From: Flavobacteriaceae bacterium CRH
Lineage (GTDB): Bacteria; Bacteroidota; Bacteroidia; Flavobacteriales; Flavobacteriaceae
Length of the DNA stretch: 64,000 nucleotides
Direction of reading: 5' to 3'
Assembly: GCA_001507425.1 (NCBI GenBank)
Contig: LMAJ01000001.1
Span: forward strand, 1 to 64,000
Positions 1 to 7,758 of this stretch are shown here, piece after piece. Made by a program: the position numbers and the translations under genes. A model generated the notes under the pieces. The model was not told the origin of the DNA, did no database searches, and worked only from the letters and a program-made list of their open reading frames with translations. Each line of letters opens with the position of its first letter. The first letter of the stretch is position 1.

Positions 1-23
1 GGATCAAGCACAAAACCTGGGGA
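1..23 (+). repeat. Left terminal inverted repeat of the IS
   Basis: Bases 1-23 match the complement of 1393-1415 at 18 of 23 positions. The outer six and inner six bases are identical. This defines the left end of the element. Confidence 0.8.
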
Positions 24-68
24 GAAATGTCAAAATAAAATCAGAAATTTGCAATCTAAGAATTCGAT

Positions 69-416
69 ATGACTCCTATAGAGCTTTTAAAATTTATGCT
101 TCCTGATTTTTTAGTAGATCACTTTGAAGTAATTTCAGCCACTGACACACAGGAAGTGCTACATCTGTATTTTGAAGAAAAAATAAAACCTCCACAAGAG
201 TTTAATACTATTGAATTAGTCTCAAAAGGTTTTTTGGACGAAATTACTATTCAGGATTTTCCACTAAGAGGTAAATTTGTATATCTGCATATCAAAAGAC
301 GCCGATGGACAAATAAAGCCAATGGTGAAATTATAAAAAGAGATTGGGCATTAGTTGCAAAAGGTACTCGCATGACTCAGGAGTTTGCGACTTTTTTAAA
401 AGAAATTAATCGATAA
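69..416 (+). CDS. IS transposase, N-terminal protein (ORF A)
   Basis: A 115-residue protein beginning MTPIELLKFMLPDFLVDHFE. It resembles the small first-frame protein that accompanies ISAon1-type transposases, where it supplies the N-terminal (probably DNA-binding) part. It has a conserved-looking FPLRGKFVYLHIKRRRW stretch near residues 60-75. It ends at 416, while the transposase frame (+1 relative to it) is open from about base 400, so the two frames overlap by about 17 bases with no good ATG for the second one nearby. This fits either a ribosomal shift within 397-416 or separate initiation further down. A disabling indel in this copy cannot be excluded from one sequence. Confidence 0.75.
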   Translation: MTPIELLKFMLPDFLVDHFEVISATDTQEVLHLYFEEKIKPPQEFNTIELVSKGFLDEITIQDFPLRGKFVYLHIKRRRWTNKANGEIIKRDWALVAKGTRMTQEFATFLKEINR

Positions 417-1392
417 CAGCGCTACTGATTGTCATACTATTGGCAACTTTTTTGGAGTCAATGGCAAGAAGCTTCAAAGACAATATAAACGACATCTGAG
501 TAGCTTTACTACTTGGACAGAGCGCGAACATGCACATCAATGGATTGTTTATCCCGAAAATATGGGAACTCATTTATCCATTGACGAGGTTGCCTTGTCT
601 CAGGGAGAACTCTATACCATTGTTACCAATAAGAAATTCAAAGGCAAAAAAGGCTCTTTAGTGGCTATTATTGCAGGAACTAAAGCAGATCAGGTTATTG
701 AACACATCAATAAAATTGATTATAAAATAAGATGCTGTGTTAAAGAAATAACGCTTGACATGGCAAATACAATGAAATTAATCTCAAAGAGATGTTTTCC
801 AAAAGCGGTACAAGTTACCGATAGATTCCATGTGCAAAAACTGGCATTAGAAGCATTACAAGAGATTAGAATCAAATATAGATGGGAAGCTATGGATTTT
901 GAGAATCAATTAATCCTCAAAGCAAAAGTAGAAAATAAACAATATGTTCCTAACCTGTTATCTAATGGAGATTCTATAAAGCAGTTATTAGCCAGAAGCA
1001 GATATTTACTTTATAAATCTCGCGAAAAGTGGACTCAAAATCAAAAACAAAGGGCGTCAATGCTTTTTGAATTATATCCTGATATAAAAACAGCTTATAA
1101 CTTAAGTCAACAACTTAGAGCAATTTACAATAATCACAACAACAAAACCATAGCCATGACTAAACTAGCGCATTGGTACAGGAAGGTTGAAGAATCAGGT
1201 TTTAAAAACTTTAATATTCTTCTTAATACTATAATGATTAATTACCAGTCAATCTTAAACTATTTTGATAACAGAAGTACAAATGCTTCGGCTGAATCTT
1301 TTAATGCAAAAATAAAAGCATTTAGAAGTCAATTTAGAGGAGTCAGAAATATTGATTTCTTCTTATTCAGATTAACCAATCTTTTTGCCTAA
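400..1392 (+). CDS. IS transposase, DDE catalytic part (ORF B)
   Basis: The first ATG in this frame is at 562 (276 residues), but the frame is open from about 400 and the added 54 residues, reading NFFGVNGKKLQRQYKRHL, look like real transposase sequence. The natural product is therefore probably longer than the ATG-initiated protein. Catalytic acidic residues of an ISL3-like DDE domain are visible: Asp in HLSIDE, Asp in VTDRFHVQKL and Glu in NASAESFNAK. The protein would cut and join the element's ends. The 5' boundary given is the start of the open frame, not a proven start codon. The stop at 1390-1392 directly abuts the right inverted repeat, as usual for compact insertion sequences. Confidence 0.75.
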   Translation, partial: KKLIDNSATDCHTIGNFFGVNGKKLQRQYKRHLSSFTTWTEREHAHQWIVYPENMGTHLSIDEVALSQGELYTIVTNKKFKGKKGSLVAIIAGTKADQVIEHINKIDYKIRCCVKEITLDMANTMKLISKRCFPKAVQVTDRFHVQKLALEALQEIRIKYRWEAMDFENQLILKAKVENKQYVPNLLSNGDSIKQLLARSRYLLYKSREKWTQNQKQRASMLFELYPDIKTAYNLSQQLRAIYNNHNNKTIAMTKLAHWYRKVEESGFKNFNILLNTIMINYQSILNYFDNRSTNASAESFNAKIKAFRSQFRGVRNIDFFLFRLTNLFA

Positions 1393-1415
1393 TCCCCAAC
1401 TTTTGATCATGATCC
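1393..1415 (-). repeat. Right terminal inverted repeat of the IS
   Basis: Complement of the left terminal repeat with 18 of 23 matches; it starts one base after the transposase stop codon and marks the right end of the element. Confidence 0.8.
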
Positions 1416-1456
1416 TTTATAATTTCCCAAATAATTTTTTCAGAAACAATAAACAT

Positions 1457-1487
1457 AAAAAAAACTCCTTAATTTCTTAAGGAGTTT
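1457..1487 (-). terminator. Terminator of tRNA-Val
   Basis: An 11-bp perfect stem (AAACTCCTTAA at 1462-1472 pairing with 1477-1487, loop TTTC), followed on the minus strand by a run of eight T. It lies immediately 3' of the tRNA. Confidence 0.85.
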
Positions 1488-1489
1488 CT

Positions 1490-1567
1490 TGGTGGGCGAT
1501 GAGGGGTTCGAACCCCCGACCCCCTCGGTGTAAACGAGGTGCTCTGAACCAGCTGAGCTAATCGCCC
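1490..1567 (-). tRNA. tRNA-Val (anticodon TAC), CCA encoded
   Basis: On the minus strand the acceptor stem GGGCGAT (from 1567 inward) pairs with ATCGCCC. The anticodon stem-loop CCTCGTTTACACCGAGG carries TAC, and GGTTCGAACCCC forms the T arm. The discriminator A at 1493 is followed by an encoded CCA at 1490-1492. A TTG-N19-TATATTTG promoter upstream and a strong hairpin downstream show a single-gene transcription unit. Confidence 0.96.
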
Positions 1568-1605
1568 TATTTTACTAGGTTGCTATCGTTTCGTGATTGC
1601 GAGTG

Positions 1606-1635
1606 CAAATATACGCTAGTTTTTGAGTTCTGCAA
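1606..1635 (-). promoter_or_regulatory. Promoter of tRNA-Val (Bacteroidota type)
   Basis: On the minus strand TTG (1633-1635), 19 bases, then TATATTTG (1606-1613): an exact match to the Bacteroidota primary-sigma consensus TTG/TAnnTTTG. Transcription would start near 1600, about 35 bases before the tRNA. Confidence 0.8.
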
Positions 1636-1746
1636 AGAAAATAGAATAAAAAAGTAAACTTTTTTTTAAATTAATTATATGTTGCTGTTTATGAATTTGT
1701 TATTAAAATGATTTTTTTAAACTTTTTTCTGCAAATTTAGTTTTGT

Positions 1747-2973
1747 TTAGTTCAAAGGCAATTCTGCCACAACAAAAGTGCTTCCTCCAACATAAATAAA
1801 ATCGTTTTTGCCGGCATTATTCTTTGCAGCAGTAAAAGCTTCTTCTACAGAAACATATCTTTCGCCTATCAAATTATATTTTTTTGCCGCATCTTTTAAT
1901 ATTACGGTAGGTAAACCTCTCGATGAATTTGGCCTGCAGAAATAATATTGCGCTTTTTTAGGAAAAAGTGGCAAAATCGAATCAAGGTCTTTGTCATTTA
2001 CAACGCCCAAAACAATATGTAGATTCTCGTAAGTTTCTTTCTGAACCTGATGCATTACAATTGCCAAACCATGTTTGTTATGTGCCGTATCGCAAATTAT
2101 TTTCGGGTTTTCTCCCAATTGCTGCCATCTTCCTTGTAAACCTGTGTTTTTGGAAACATTCAACAATCCGGTTTTTAAATTCTCAATCGAAACTTTAAAA
2201 TCAGTTTTCGAATTTAAAAGAGCAACAACCTGCTGAACCGTTTTTTTATTATGAAACTGATAATCTCCAATTAAATCAGAAGGAAAAACACCAGAAATTA
2301 AATCAGCAGCAAAATAAATAGGCGCGTTTTTTTCTTCGGCTTTAGCCAAAAATACAATTTCGGTTTCTTCCGTATATTCACCAATTACAACCGGAACATT
2401 TGGTTTTATAATTCCCGCTTTTTCTCCTGCAATTGCTGTTGTTGTATTTCCTAAAAACTGAGTGTGATCTAAATCGATGTTCGTAATTACCGAAACCACA
2501 GGCGTAATAATATTAGTAGCATCTAATCTTCCTCCCAAACCAACTTCAATAATAGCAATATCTACTTTTTCTGCGGCAAAATAATCAAACGCCAAACCTA
2601 CAGACATTTCGAAAAAACTCATATCATTGGCTTCAAAAAAATCTTTGTGTTTTGCAACAAATTCAATAACAAAATCCTCTGAAATATCCAGGCCGTTAAT
2701 TTTAATTCGCTCTCTAAAATCTTTCAGATGCGGAGAAGTATACAAACCAACTTTATAACCCGCTTCCTGTAAAACAGAAGCCAGCATGTGCGAAGTCGAT
2801 CCTTTTCCGTTAGTTCCCGCAACGTGAATACACTTTAATTGCTTCTCCGGATGATCAAGATGAGCAGCAAGCAAATTGATATTCGTTAAGTCTTCTTTGT
2901 ATGCCGAAGCGCCTTGAAGTTGATACATTGGCAATTGGTTAAACATCCAATTTGTTGTTTCCTGGTAGTTCAT
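1747..2973 (-). CDS. folC: Dihydrofolate synthase / folylpolyglutamate synthase
   Basis: A 408-residue Mur-ligase-type enzyme that uses ATP to add glutamate to dihydropteroate and to tetrahydrofolates in the cytoplasm. The ATP-binding loop GTNGKGST is at residues 53-60, followed by the LDATN region and the central NIDLDHT motif. The C-terminal domain contains CDTAHNKHG, the usual FolC form of the DxAHNP motif. Length fits bacterial FolC. It stands alone on the minus strand between the tRNA and the divergently transcribed exbB; the 131-bp gap before exbB must hold both promoters, but I see no consensus pair there. Start ATG at 2973 is the natural N-terminus (MNYQETTNWMF). Confidence 0.95.
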   Translation of the reverse strand: MNYQETTNWMFNQLPMYQLQGASAYKEDLTNINLLAAHLDHPEKQLKCIHVAGTNGKGSTSHMLASVLQEAGYKVGLYTSPHLKDFRERIKINGLDISEDFVIEFVAKHKDFFEANDMSFFEMSVGLAFDYFAAEKVDIAIIEVGLGGRLDATNIITPVVSVITNIDLDHTQFLGNTTTAIAGEKAGIIKPNVPVVIGEYTEETEIVFLAKAEEKNAPIYFAADLISGVFPSDLIGDYQFHNKKTVQQVVALLNSKTDFKVSIENLKTGLLNVSKNTGLQGRWQQLGENPKIICDTAHNKHGLAIVMHQVQKETYENLHIVLGVVNDKDLDSILPLFPKKAQYYFCRPNSSRGLPTVILKDAAKKYNLIGERYVSVEEAFTAAKNNAGKNDFIYVGGSTFVVAELPLN

Positions 2974-3104
2974 TTATTTTGGATAAAATAGTGGTAAATT
3001 GAAATAATTTCCGGTTTTTTTAGTTTAATATTACAATGAAAATTATCTTTAGTGCAAATTTCAAATATTTTTTAGAATTAATTATTAAAAACAAGAATTA
3101 ATAT

Positions 3105-3800
3105 ATGTTTAGTTTCATTCAATTACAAACAGATACCATTGCAAACGCCGCATCTAACGTAGTTATCGAGAAAATTGCCCCAAATACTGAAATCTCTGTT
3201 TTAGGTTTTATCCTAAAAGGAGGTTTTTTCCTAATACCAATTGCCATTTTATTGTTTTATACCATTTACGTAATTTTCGAACGTTATTTATACATCAGTA
3301 AAGCCTCGAAAATTGATGCACGATTAATGCAGGATGTTGGCGATAAATTGAATGCCGGAAATATAGAATTGGCCAGAACAATTGTAGAAAGAAGCGATAC
3401 TGCCGCTGCAAATATTTTAAAAGAAGGTGTTTTGGTAATTGGAAGACCAATTGCAGAAATTGAATCGAACATGGACCGTGCTGCTGATATTGAAATTGGT
3501 GAAATGGAAAGACGTTTAGGACATCTTGGACTTATTGCCGGTATTGCGCCAACATTAGGTTTTATCGGAACAATTTCAGGGGTAATTAAAATCTTCTACA
3601 GCATTTCGGTAACAGAAAATATTAGTATCGGAAATATCTCAGGAGGTTTATACGAAAAAATGATCAGTTCAGGTTCAGGGTTAATCGTAGGTATTATTGC
3701 GTATAGTGCTTACCATTTACTAAACGGAAAAATTGATGATTTTGCCTTAAAAATTCAGAAGCAAATTTTAGAATTTGTAAATATAATTCAAAGAGCATAA
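3105..3800 (+). CDS. exbB: ExbB/TolQ-type proton channel subunit
   Basis: A 231-residue inner-membrane protein of the MotA/TolQ/ExbB family, the channel part of the motor that converts proton motive force into movement of TonB or TolA. Three hydrophobic segments are visible: about residues 37-60, 135-156 (GLIAGIAPTLGFIGTISGVI) and 185-205. The second carries the family's conserved glycine/threonine pattern around APTLGFIGT. A 70-residue cytoplasmic loop separates the first two, as in ExbB. exbD begins three bases after its stop, so the two are co-transcribed. The TonB-like protein at 5071-5973 may be the partner. Confidence 0.92.
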   Translation: MFSFIQLQTDTIANAASNVVIEKIAPNTEISVLGFILKGGFFLIPIAILLFYTIYVIFERYLYISKASKIDARLMQDVGDKLNAGNIELARTIVERSDTAAANILKEGVLVIGRPIAEIESNMDRAADIEIGEMERRLGHLGLIAGIAPTLGFIGTISGVIKIFYSISVTENISIGNISGGLYEKMISSGSGLIVGIIAYSAYHLLNGKIDDFALKIQKQILEFVNIIQRA

Positions 3801-3803
3801 GGT

Positions 3804-4199
3804 ATGTCTATTAAAAGAAAAAGAAGATTTCATGCCGAAGTAGCAACTTCGTCATTGAGTGATATTATGTTTTTCTTGCTGTTGTTTTTCTTAATTATAT
3901 CAACGCTAGCAAATCCTAATGTTATCAAAATGACATTGCCAAAAGCGAAATCAAATGAAAAAACCAATAAACAACTAATCAGTTTATCGGTTACAGAAGA
4001 TAAAAAATTCTACATAGATAAAGAACCGGTAGATTTCGAAAATCTCGAAACAAGTTTAATGTCTAAAATAGGAGCAGACAAACAACAAACCGTTGTCGTT
4101 AGAATTCCGTTTAATTTGCAAGTACAGGATTTAGTTGATGTATTGCAAATAGGGGTGAAGAACAACTTGAAATTTGTGATTGCTACGAGTCCGAAGTAA
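3804..4199 (+). CDS. exbD: ExbD/TolR-type motor subunit
   Basis: A 131-residue single-pass inner-membrane protein. The short basic N-terminus (KRKRR) is followed by a transmembrane helix at about residues 20-40 headed by Asp20 in SLSDIMFFLLLFFL; this Asp is the proton-carrying residue of ExbD/TolR proteins. The rest is a periplasmic domain. It follows exbB by three bases and forms the classical exbB-exbD pair. Confidence 0.92.
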   Translation: MSIKRKRRFHAEVATSSLSDIMFFLLLFFLIISTLANPNVIKMTLPKAKSNEKTNKQLISLSVTEDKKFYIDKEPVDFENLETSLMSKIGADKQQTVVVRIPFNLQVQDLVDVLQIGVKNNLKFVIATSPK

Positions 4200-4234
4200 G
4201 TTTTATATTGTAATTATTAACTATTAAAAATTTA

Positions 4235-4972
4235 ATGTTAAAAATGAAAAAATTAAGTTTTTTAATCGCAATACTTTTAGTAGGATGTTCAACAAGCATT
4301 TCAACTAAAATAACAAATAAGAATTTTCAGAAATTAGAAGAAAATAATCCGATAATTGTACTAGATAAAGAGGATGAATTGCCAAATAACTCTGAGTTAA
4401 TCGGAGATGTAAAAATTGGAGATTCTGGATTTACGACTGATTGCGGCTATGATAAAGTTATAGCAGATGTAACAAAAGAAGCTAAAAACGCCGGTGCCAA
4501 TATTGTGAAAATTATCGAACTAAAAAAGCCTAGTGCATTCGGCAGTACCTGCTATAGAATTAAGGCAAGATTATATCGGAATTTAAATGCCGAATCATTA
4601 TCTACAGTTGTCCAAAACAGAAATCTAAAAAATAAATCAAGACTTCCGGAAAATAGCGATTATGCTGTAATTTATTTTTATCGACCTACTGGTGGAACAG
4701 GAGCATTATTAGGTTATAAAATTAAAGATGCCAATGACTCTATTGTTGGAAGGTTAAGAAATGGAGAAAAATTTGCATTTAAGACAAAGAAATTTGGAGA
4801 ACAGACTTTTTATGGAGTCTTGGAAACGAAAGAAGAAGTGAAAATAAATGTAGAAAAAGGTAAGGAGTATTTTGTAAGATGCGCTGTTACTATGGGTGTT
4901 GCTATAGGAAGACCTGAAATTACCCGTATTGAAAATTATGTTGCTATGAAAGAATATGACTCAATGAAATAA
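4235..4972 (+). CDS. Predicted lipoprotein, DUF2846-like
   Basis: A 245-residue secreted protein with a lipoprotein signal (hydrophobic core ending LLVGC; the Cys is residue 18 from the first Met, 15 if the second Met at 4244 is used). Residues about 35-125 form one region with a conserved GANIVKI-type stretch. Residues about 135-240 (YAVIYFYRPTGGTGALLG, then ...EYFVR) resemble the DUF2846 fold of small surface proteins, with its VYFYRP start and its EAGKTYYVR-like end. It lies 35 bases after exbD on the same strand and ends before a strong hairpin, so it may share the exbBD transcript. Function unknown. Confidence 0.75.
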   Translation: MLKMKKLSFLIAILLVGCSTSISTKITNKNFQKLEENNPIIVLDKEDELPNNSELIGDVKIGDSGFTTDCGYDKVIADVTKEAKNAGANIVKIIELKKPSAFGSTCYRIKARLYRNLNAESLSTVVQNRNLKNKSRLPENSDYAVIYFYRPTGGTGALLGYKIKDANDSIVGRLRNGEKFAFKTKKFGEQTFYGVLETKEEVKINVEKGKEYFVRCAVTMGVAIGRPEITRIENYVAMKEYDSMK

Positions 4973-4994
4973 AGAATTTATATATCTCAATATT

Positions 4995-5031
4995 AAAAAA
5001 GGCTTTCTGAATATTTCAGAAAGCCTTTTTT
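4995..5031. terminator. Bidirectional terminator
   Basis: A 16-bp perfect stem (AAAAAAGGCTTTCTGA at 4995-5010 with 5016-5031, five-base loop), with A and T runs at the two ends. It can stop both the exbBD-lipoprotein transcript and, less directly, the convergent TonB gene. Confidence 0.85.
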
Positions 5032-5033
5032 AT

Positions 5034-5075
5034 ATAAATCTAATTCGTGAAAATCAGTGAAATTCGTGTTCTAAT
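5034..5075. repeat. Short ATTCGTG-type intergenic repeat
   Basis: The stretch after the terminator contains TTCGTGAAAATCAGTG followed by AATTCGTG, a two-copy degenerate repeat. It lies in the gap between two convergent genes and looks like a remnant of a dispersed intergenic repeat. Confidence 0.4.
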
Positions 5076-5973
5076 TCAAACTAAAATTATAAACAATTTT
5101 ACCCACCTGTTTTGCCGCTGCATTATCATCAGGCGACCATTTCGTATTCATTGCAGCAATTTTGGCTTGTTCTAATAAACAGCTTGCTGTATTTGTAGTT
5201 CCTTTAATTCCTGCCGTAGCGCTTATTGTTTTTCCGTTTTGGTCAACAGTAACTTCAACCACCACTTTTCCTTCTTCGTTACACGTATATTTTGGTGCAG
5301 GTTTCGATAACGCTTTTCGGTTTCCTAGCGAATATCCAGATCCACCGCCAGAACCTCCGCCGCTTCCGGCTCCGTAACCGCTTCCGGTACCAATACCATT
5401 TCCGGTTCCGTTTCCTCCGCCCGTTCCGCCACCAGAACCTCCAGTGCCGTAATAACCGTTAGATCCTAAACTTCCGTTTGCTTTTCCTTTGTTTCCTGCT
5501 GCTTTATCATCTCCGTCTCCGCCTTTGTTGGAACCTTTTAAAATGCTAGATAAAGCATCATTTGTAGAGTTCGAAACTTTTGGCTTTTCAGGAACAGGTT
5601 TTGTTTCCGGTTTTACAACAGGAGTACTTTTTTTAGGTTTTTCTTTTACCGGAATTATTGCATCATTATTATCATCCGTAGTGTTTTCCTGAGTAATAAT
5701 AGCTTCGTCAGGAGTTGCTTTTGCAGGCGTTTGTTTGGCTTCGTTTTTAACTTCTAAAACTTCACTTTTATAATTGACTCCTGAACCTAAATCACTGTCT
5801 CCAAAATTCACGGTTACGCCGCCACCACCGCCACCTTCAGCAAGTGCCGAATTATTTTCAGGATTATAAGGAGGCCAAAAGCGGATAAAAAACAGCAATA
5901 GTATAATTACCGCATATATCGCTGTGGTGAATAATAGTGATTTCTTTTTATCTGAAGAATCTGTCGAAGCCAT
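5071..5973 (-). CDS. TonB-family energy transducer with Gly-rich linker
   Basis: A 300-residue protein: a transmembrane anchor at about residues 14-31 (AIYAVIILLLFFIRFW), a Lys/Pro-rich segment at about 90-135, a very Gly/Ser-rich linker at about 150-215 (repeats such as GGSGGGTGGG), and a C-terminal domain (about 225-300) containing GKVVVEVTVDQNGKT and ending in VGKIVYNFSLN, as in TonB/AgmX-type C-termini. It would span the periplasm and pass energy from ExbBD to outer-membrane receptors. It is convergent to exbBD rather than in one operon with them. Two cysteines in the C-terminal domain may pair. The Gly linker replaces the Pro-Lys linker of classical TonB. Confidence 0.85.
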   Translation of the reverse strand: MASTDSSDKKKSLLFTTAIYAVIILLLFFIRFWPPYNPENNSALAEGGGGGGVTVNFGDSDLGSGVNYKSEVLEVKNEAKQTPAKATPDEAIITQENTTDDNNDAIIPVKEKPKKSTPVVKPETKPVPEKPKVSNSTNDALSSILKGSNKGGDGDDKAAGNKGKANGSLGSNGYYGTGGSGGGTGGGNGTGNGIGTGSGYGAGSGGGSGGGSGYSLGNRKALSKPAPKYTCNEEGKVVVEVTVDQNGKTISATAGIKGTTNTASCLLEQAKIAAMNTKWSPDDNAAAKQVGKIVYNFSLN

Positions 5974-6075
5974 TGTGATTCTGAATTTTGTAATTGTATT
6001 TAATAAAAACGTTTAAAAGTACTAAAAATTGTTTACAATCAAAGGCTGGAATTCATTTTGGAAATGATTGTTTTT

Positions 6076-6184
6076 TTTCACGCAGATTTTACAGATTTAA
6101 GCAGGTTTTTATATTTTTTTAATCAATAATTGTAAAATTTAATCTGCCAAAATCTGCTTAAATCTGTGTAAAATCTGCGTGAAA
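6076..6184. repeat. REP-like imperfect palindrome (CACGCAGATTTT family)
   Basis: Bases 6076-6104 (TTTCACGCAGATTTTACAGA and onward) are nearly the exact complement of 6154-6184, with one two-base insertion. The sequence between them contains further AATCTGCC units. The following 6200-6325 repeats AATCTGTGGCAAAA and AATCTGCC units. It fills most of the 410-bp gap between the TonB-like gene and gdh; no ORF is present. Confidence 0.75.
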
Positions 6185-6186
6185 TT

Positions 6187-6330
6187 TTTATGGCAAAGCT
6201 TAAATCATTGTAATCCATTTAATCTGTGGCAAAACAAAAACGTAGCCAAAAAATCTGCTCAATCTGCCAAATCTGCGAGAAACTTTTAGACGAAGTGTAA
6301 AATCTTTTTAATACATTTAATCTGTGGCAA
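6187..6330. repeat. Degenerate AATCTGTGGCAAAA direct repeats
   Basis: Two copies of TTTAATCTGTGGCAAAA (6218-6235 and 6317-6334), with AATCTGCTCAATCTGCC between them. They look like decayed copies of the neighbouring palindrome. Confidence 0.6.
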
Positions 6331-6364
6331 AAAAAAAACGAATCAAATTTCTTTGACTCGTTTT
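6329..6364 (-). terminator. Terminator of the Glu-type dehydrogenase
   Basis: A 13-bp stem with one mismatch (6335-6347 with 6352-6364), followed on the minus strand by a T run. It lies 20 bases after the dehydrogenase stop. Confidence 0.8.
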
Positions 6365-6383
6365 GTAATATAAAGTATAAAAA

Positions 6384-7610
6384 TTATACTAATTGTTTCA
6401 GTGCAATTTCAAAAGCCGTTGCACTAATATTTGTTTTTGATGGATTTAAAGCGTGAGCCTTAACAATCGCATTTTTTATAATTTCAGAAGTATCGTTAAA
6501 AATAGCTTCATCCGTCATTTGAACTTTTTTCTCCATGAAATAAGCAAAAACCCTCGCCATTCCACAATTTGAAATAAAATCCGGAATCAAACTTACCTTG
6601 CTGTCAACTTCTTCCATAATAGATCCGAAGAAAATTTCCTTATCAGCAAAAGGAACATTGGCTCCACAAGAAATTACTTCTAATCCATTCGCAATTAAAC
6701 TATCGATTTGAGATTGAGCAACCAATCTTGAAGCAGCACAAGGCGTGAAAATTTCAGCACCAATCGTCCATATTTTAGAATTAATTTCTTCAAACGGAAT
6801 CATATTGTCGGCCACTAATTTATTTCCGTCTTTGTTTAAAAACAACGTTTTGATTTCTTCAAAAGAAAAGCCTTCTTCTTTAATTAATCCGCCATCGCGA
6901 TCAATAATCCCGATCACTTTTGCGCCCATTTCAGCTAAATAAAAAGCAGCTGCAGAACCCACATTTCCAAATCCCTGAACAATTGCTTTTTTACCTTTGA
7001 TGTCTCCGCCGTAAGTAGCGTAGAAATGACGAACAGCTTCTGCAACTCCGTAACCTGTAATCATATCGGCAACGGTATATTTACGCGTTACATCCGGTGA
7101 AAATTTTGGGTTTTCGATTACTTTAATTACACCTTGGCGTAATTGTCCAATTCTATTGATTTTATCAGCTTCGGTTGGTTTAAAATGTCCATTAAAAACA
7201 CCTTCCTGCGGATGCCATACACCACATTCTTCCGTCATCGGAATTACTTCGTGAATTTCATCAACATTCAAATCACCACCAGTTCCGTAATAACTTTTTA
7301 ATAAAGGAGAAACCGCTTTGTACCAACGTTGCAAAACACCTTTTTTACGAGGATCGTTCGGGTCAAAATTAATTCCGGATTTTGCGCCTCCAATTGCAGG
7401 GCCAGAAACAGAGAATTTTACTTCCATAGTTTTGGCTAGTGATAAAACTTCGTTCATATCCAGGCCTTTTCTCATTCTTGTTCCACCACCTGCAGCTCCT
7501 CCACGAAGTGAATTAATTACTGTCCAACCTTCGGCTTCTGTTTCAGAGTCTTTCCAGTTAAAAACAATTTCAGGTTCTTTATTTTCAAATTGCTGTAATA
7601 AATCTTTCAT
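6384..7610 (-). CDS. Glu/Leu/Phe/Val dehydrogenase
   Basis: A 408-residue amino-acid dehydrogenase that reversibly deaminates an L-amino acid with NAD(P), linking amino-acid and keto-acid pools. Motifs: IGGAKSGI around Lys77 (catalytic lysine region; glutamate dehydrogenases read GGxKGG), GTGGDLNV near 115, and a Rossmann loop VQGFGNVGSAAAFYL at about 210-225 followed by IDRDGG. The length is shorter than hexameric GdhA (about 447), and the domain order fits the broader ELFV family. Substrate cannot be settled from motifs; glutamate is the default. Single gene with its own terminator. Confidence 0.9.
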   Translation of the reverse strand: MKDLLQQFENKEPEIVFNWKDSETEAEGWTVINSLRGGAAGGGTRMRKGLDMNEVLSLAKTMEVKFSVSGPAIGGAKSGINFDPNDPRKKGVLQRWYKAVSPLLKSYYGTGGDLNVDEIHEVIPMTEECGVWHPQEGVFNGHFKPTEADKINRIGQLRQGVIKVIENPKFSPDVTRKYTVADMITGYGVAEAVRHFYATYGGDIKGKKAIVQGFGNVGSAAAFYLAEMGAKVIGIIDRDGGLIKEEGFSFEEIKTLFLNKDGNKLVADNMIPFEEINSKIWTIGAEIFTPCAASRLVAQSQIDSLIANGLEVISCGANVPFADKEIFFGSIMEEVDSKVSLIPDFISNCGMARVFAYFMEKKVQMTDEAIFNDTSEIIKNAIVKAHALNPSKTNISATAFEIALKQLV

Positions 7611-7690
7611 TTTGTTGTGATATGTTTATTTTGCGTAAAAGTATAAAATAGAATTATGAGAATAATGTATTTGATGTCAATTTTATTGAA

Positions 7691-7728
7691 TAAAAAAAAT
7701 AAAGCCGAAAACGTAATAGTTTTCGGCT
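7691..7728 (-). terminator. Terminator of the chalcone-isomerase-like gene
   Basis: A 10-bp perfect stem AGCCGAAAAC (7703-7712) with 7719-7728, followed on the minus strand by a T-rich run (7691-7702). Confidence 0.85.
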
Positions 7729-7758
7729 CTGAAATTTATATAAATCGGGATAATTAGA

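Larger units (their letters stand above)
1..1415 (+). mobile_element. Complete insertion sequence, ISAon1/ISL3-like
   Basis: The element is bounded by imperfect 23-bp inverted repeats: bases 1-23 and 1393-1415 match at 18 of 23 positions when one is reversed and complemented (both ends read GGATCA and finish GGGGA). Between them lie two same-strand frames: a 115-residue N-terminal protein and a DDE transposase. The left repeat begins exactly at base 1, so a target-site duplication cannot be checked and the window may begin where an assembly broke in a repeated element. The right end lies 42 bases from the terminator of a tRNA-Val gene. Family assignment rests on the two-frame organisation and the SIDE, TDRFH and NASAE motifs of ISL3-like transposases; confidence in an IS is high, in the exact family moderate. 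Confidence 0.85.

Noticed and set aside
390..416. Programmed -1 frameshift in the IS
   Set aside because: The second frame is +1 relative to the first, so a classical -1 slippery shift cannot join them.
5162..5692. Plus-strand frames opposite the TonB-like gene
   Set aside because: They are shadows of the Gly/Pro-rich linker codons; composition is proline/serine-rich without any motif.
6187..6330. CRISPR array
   Set aside because: The repeats are few, imperfect and irregularly spaced, and no cas gene is in the window.
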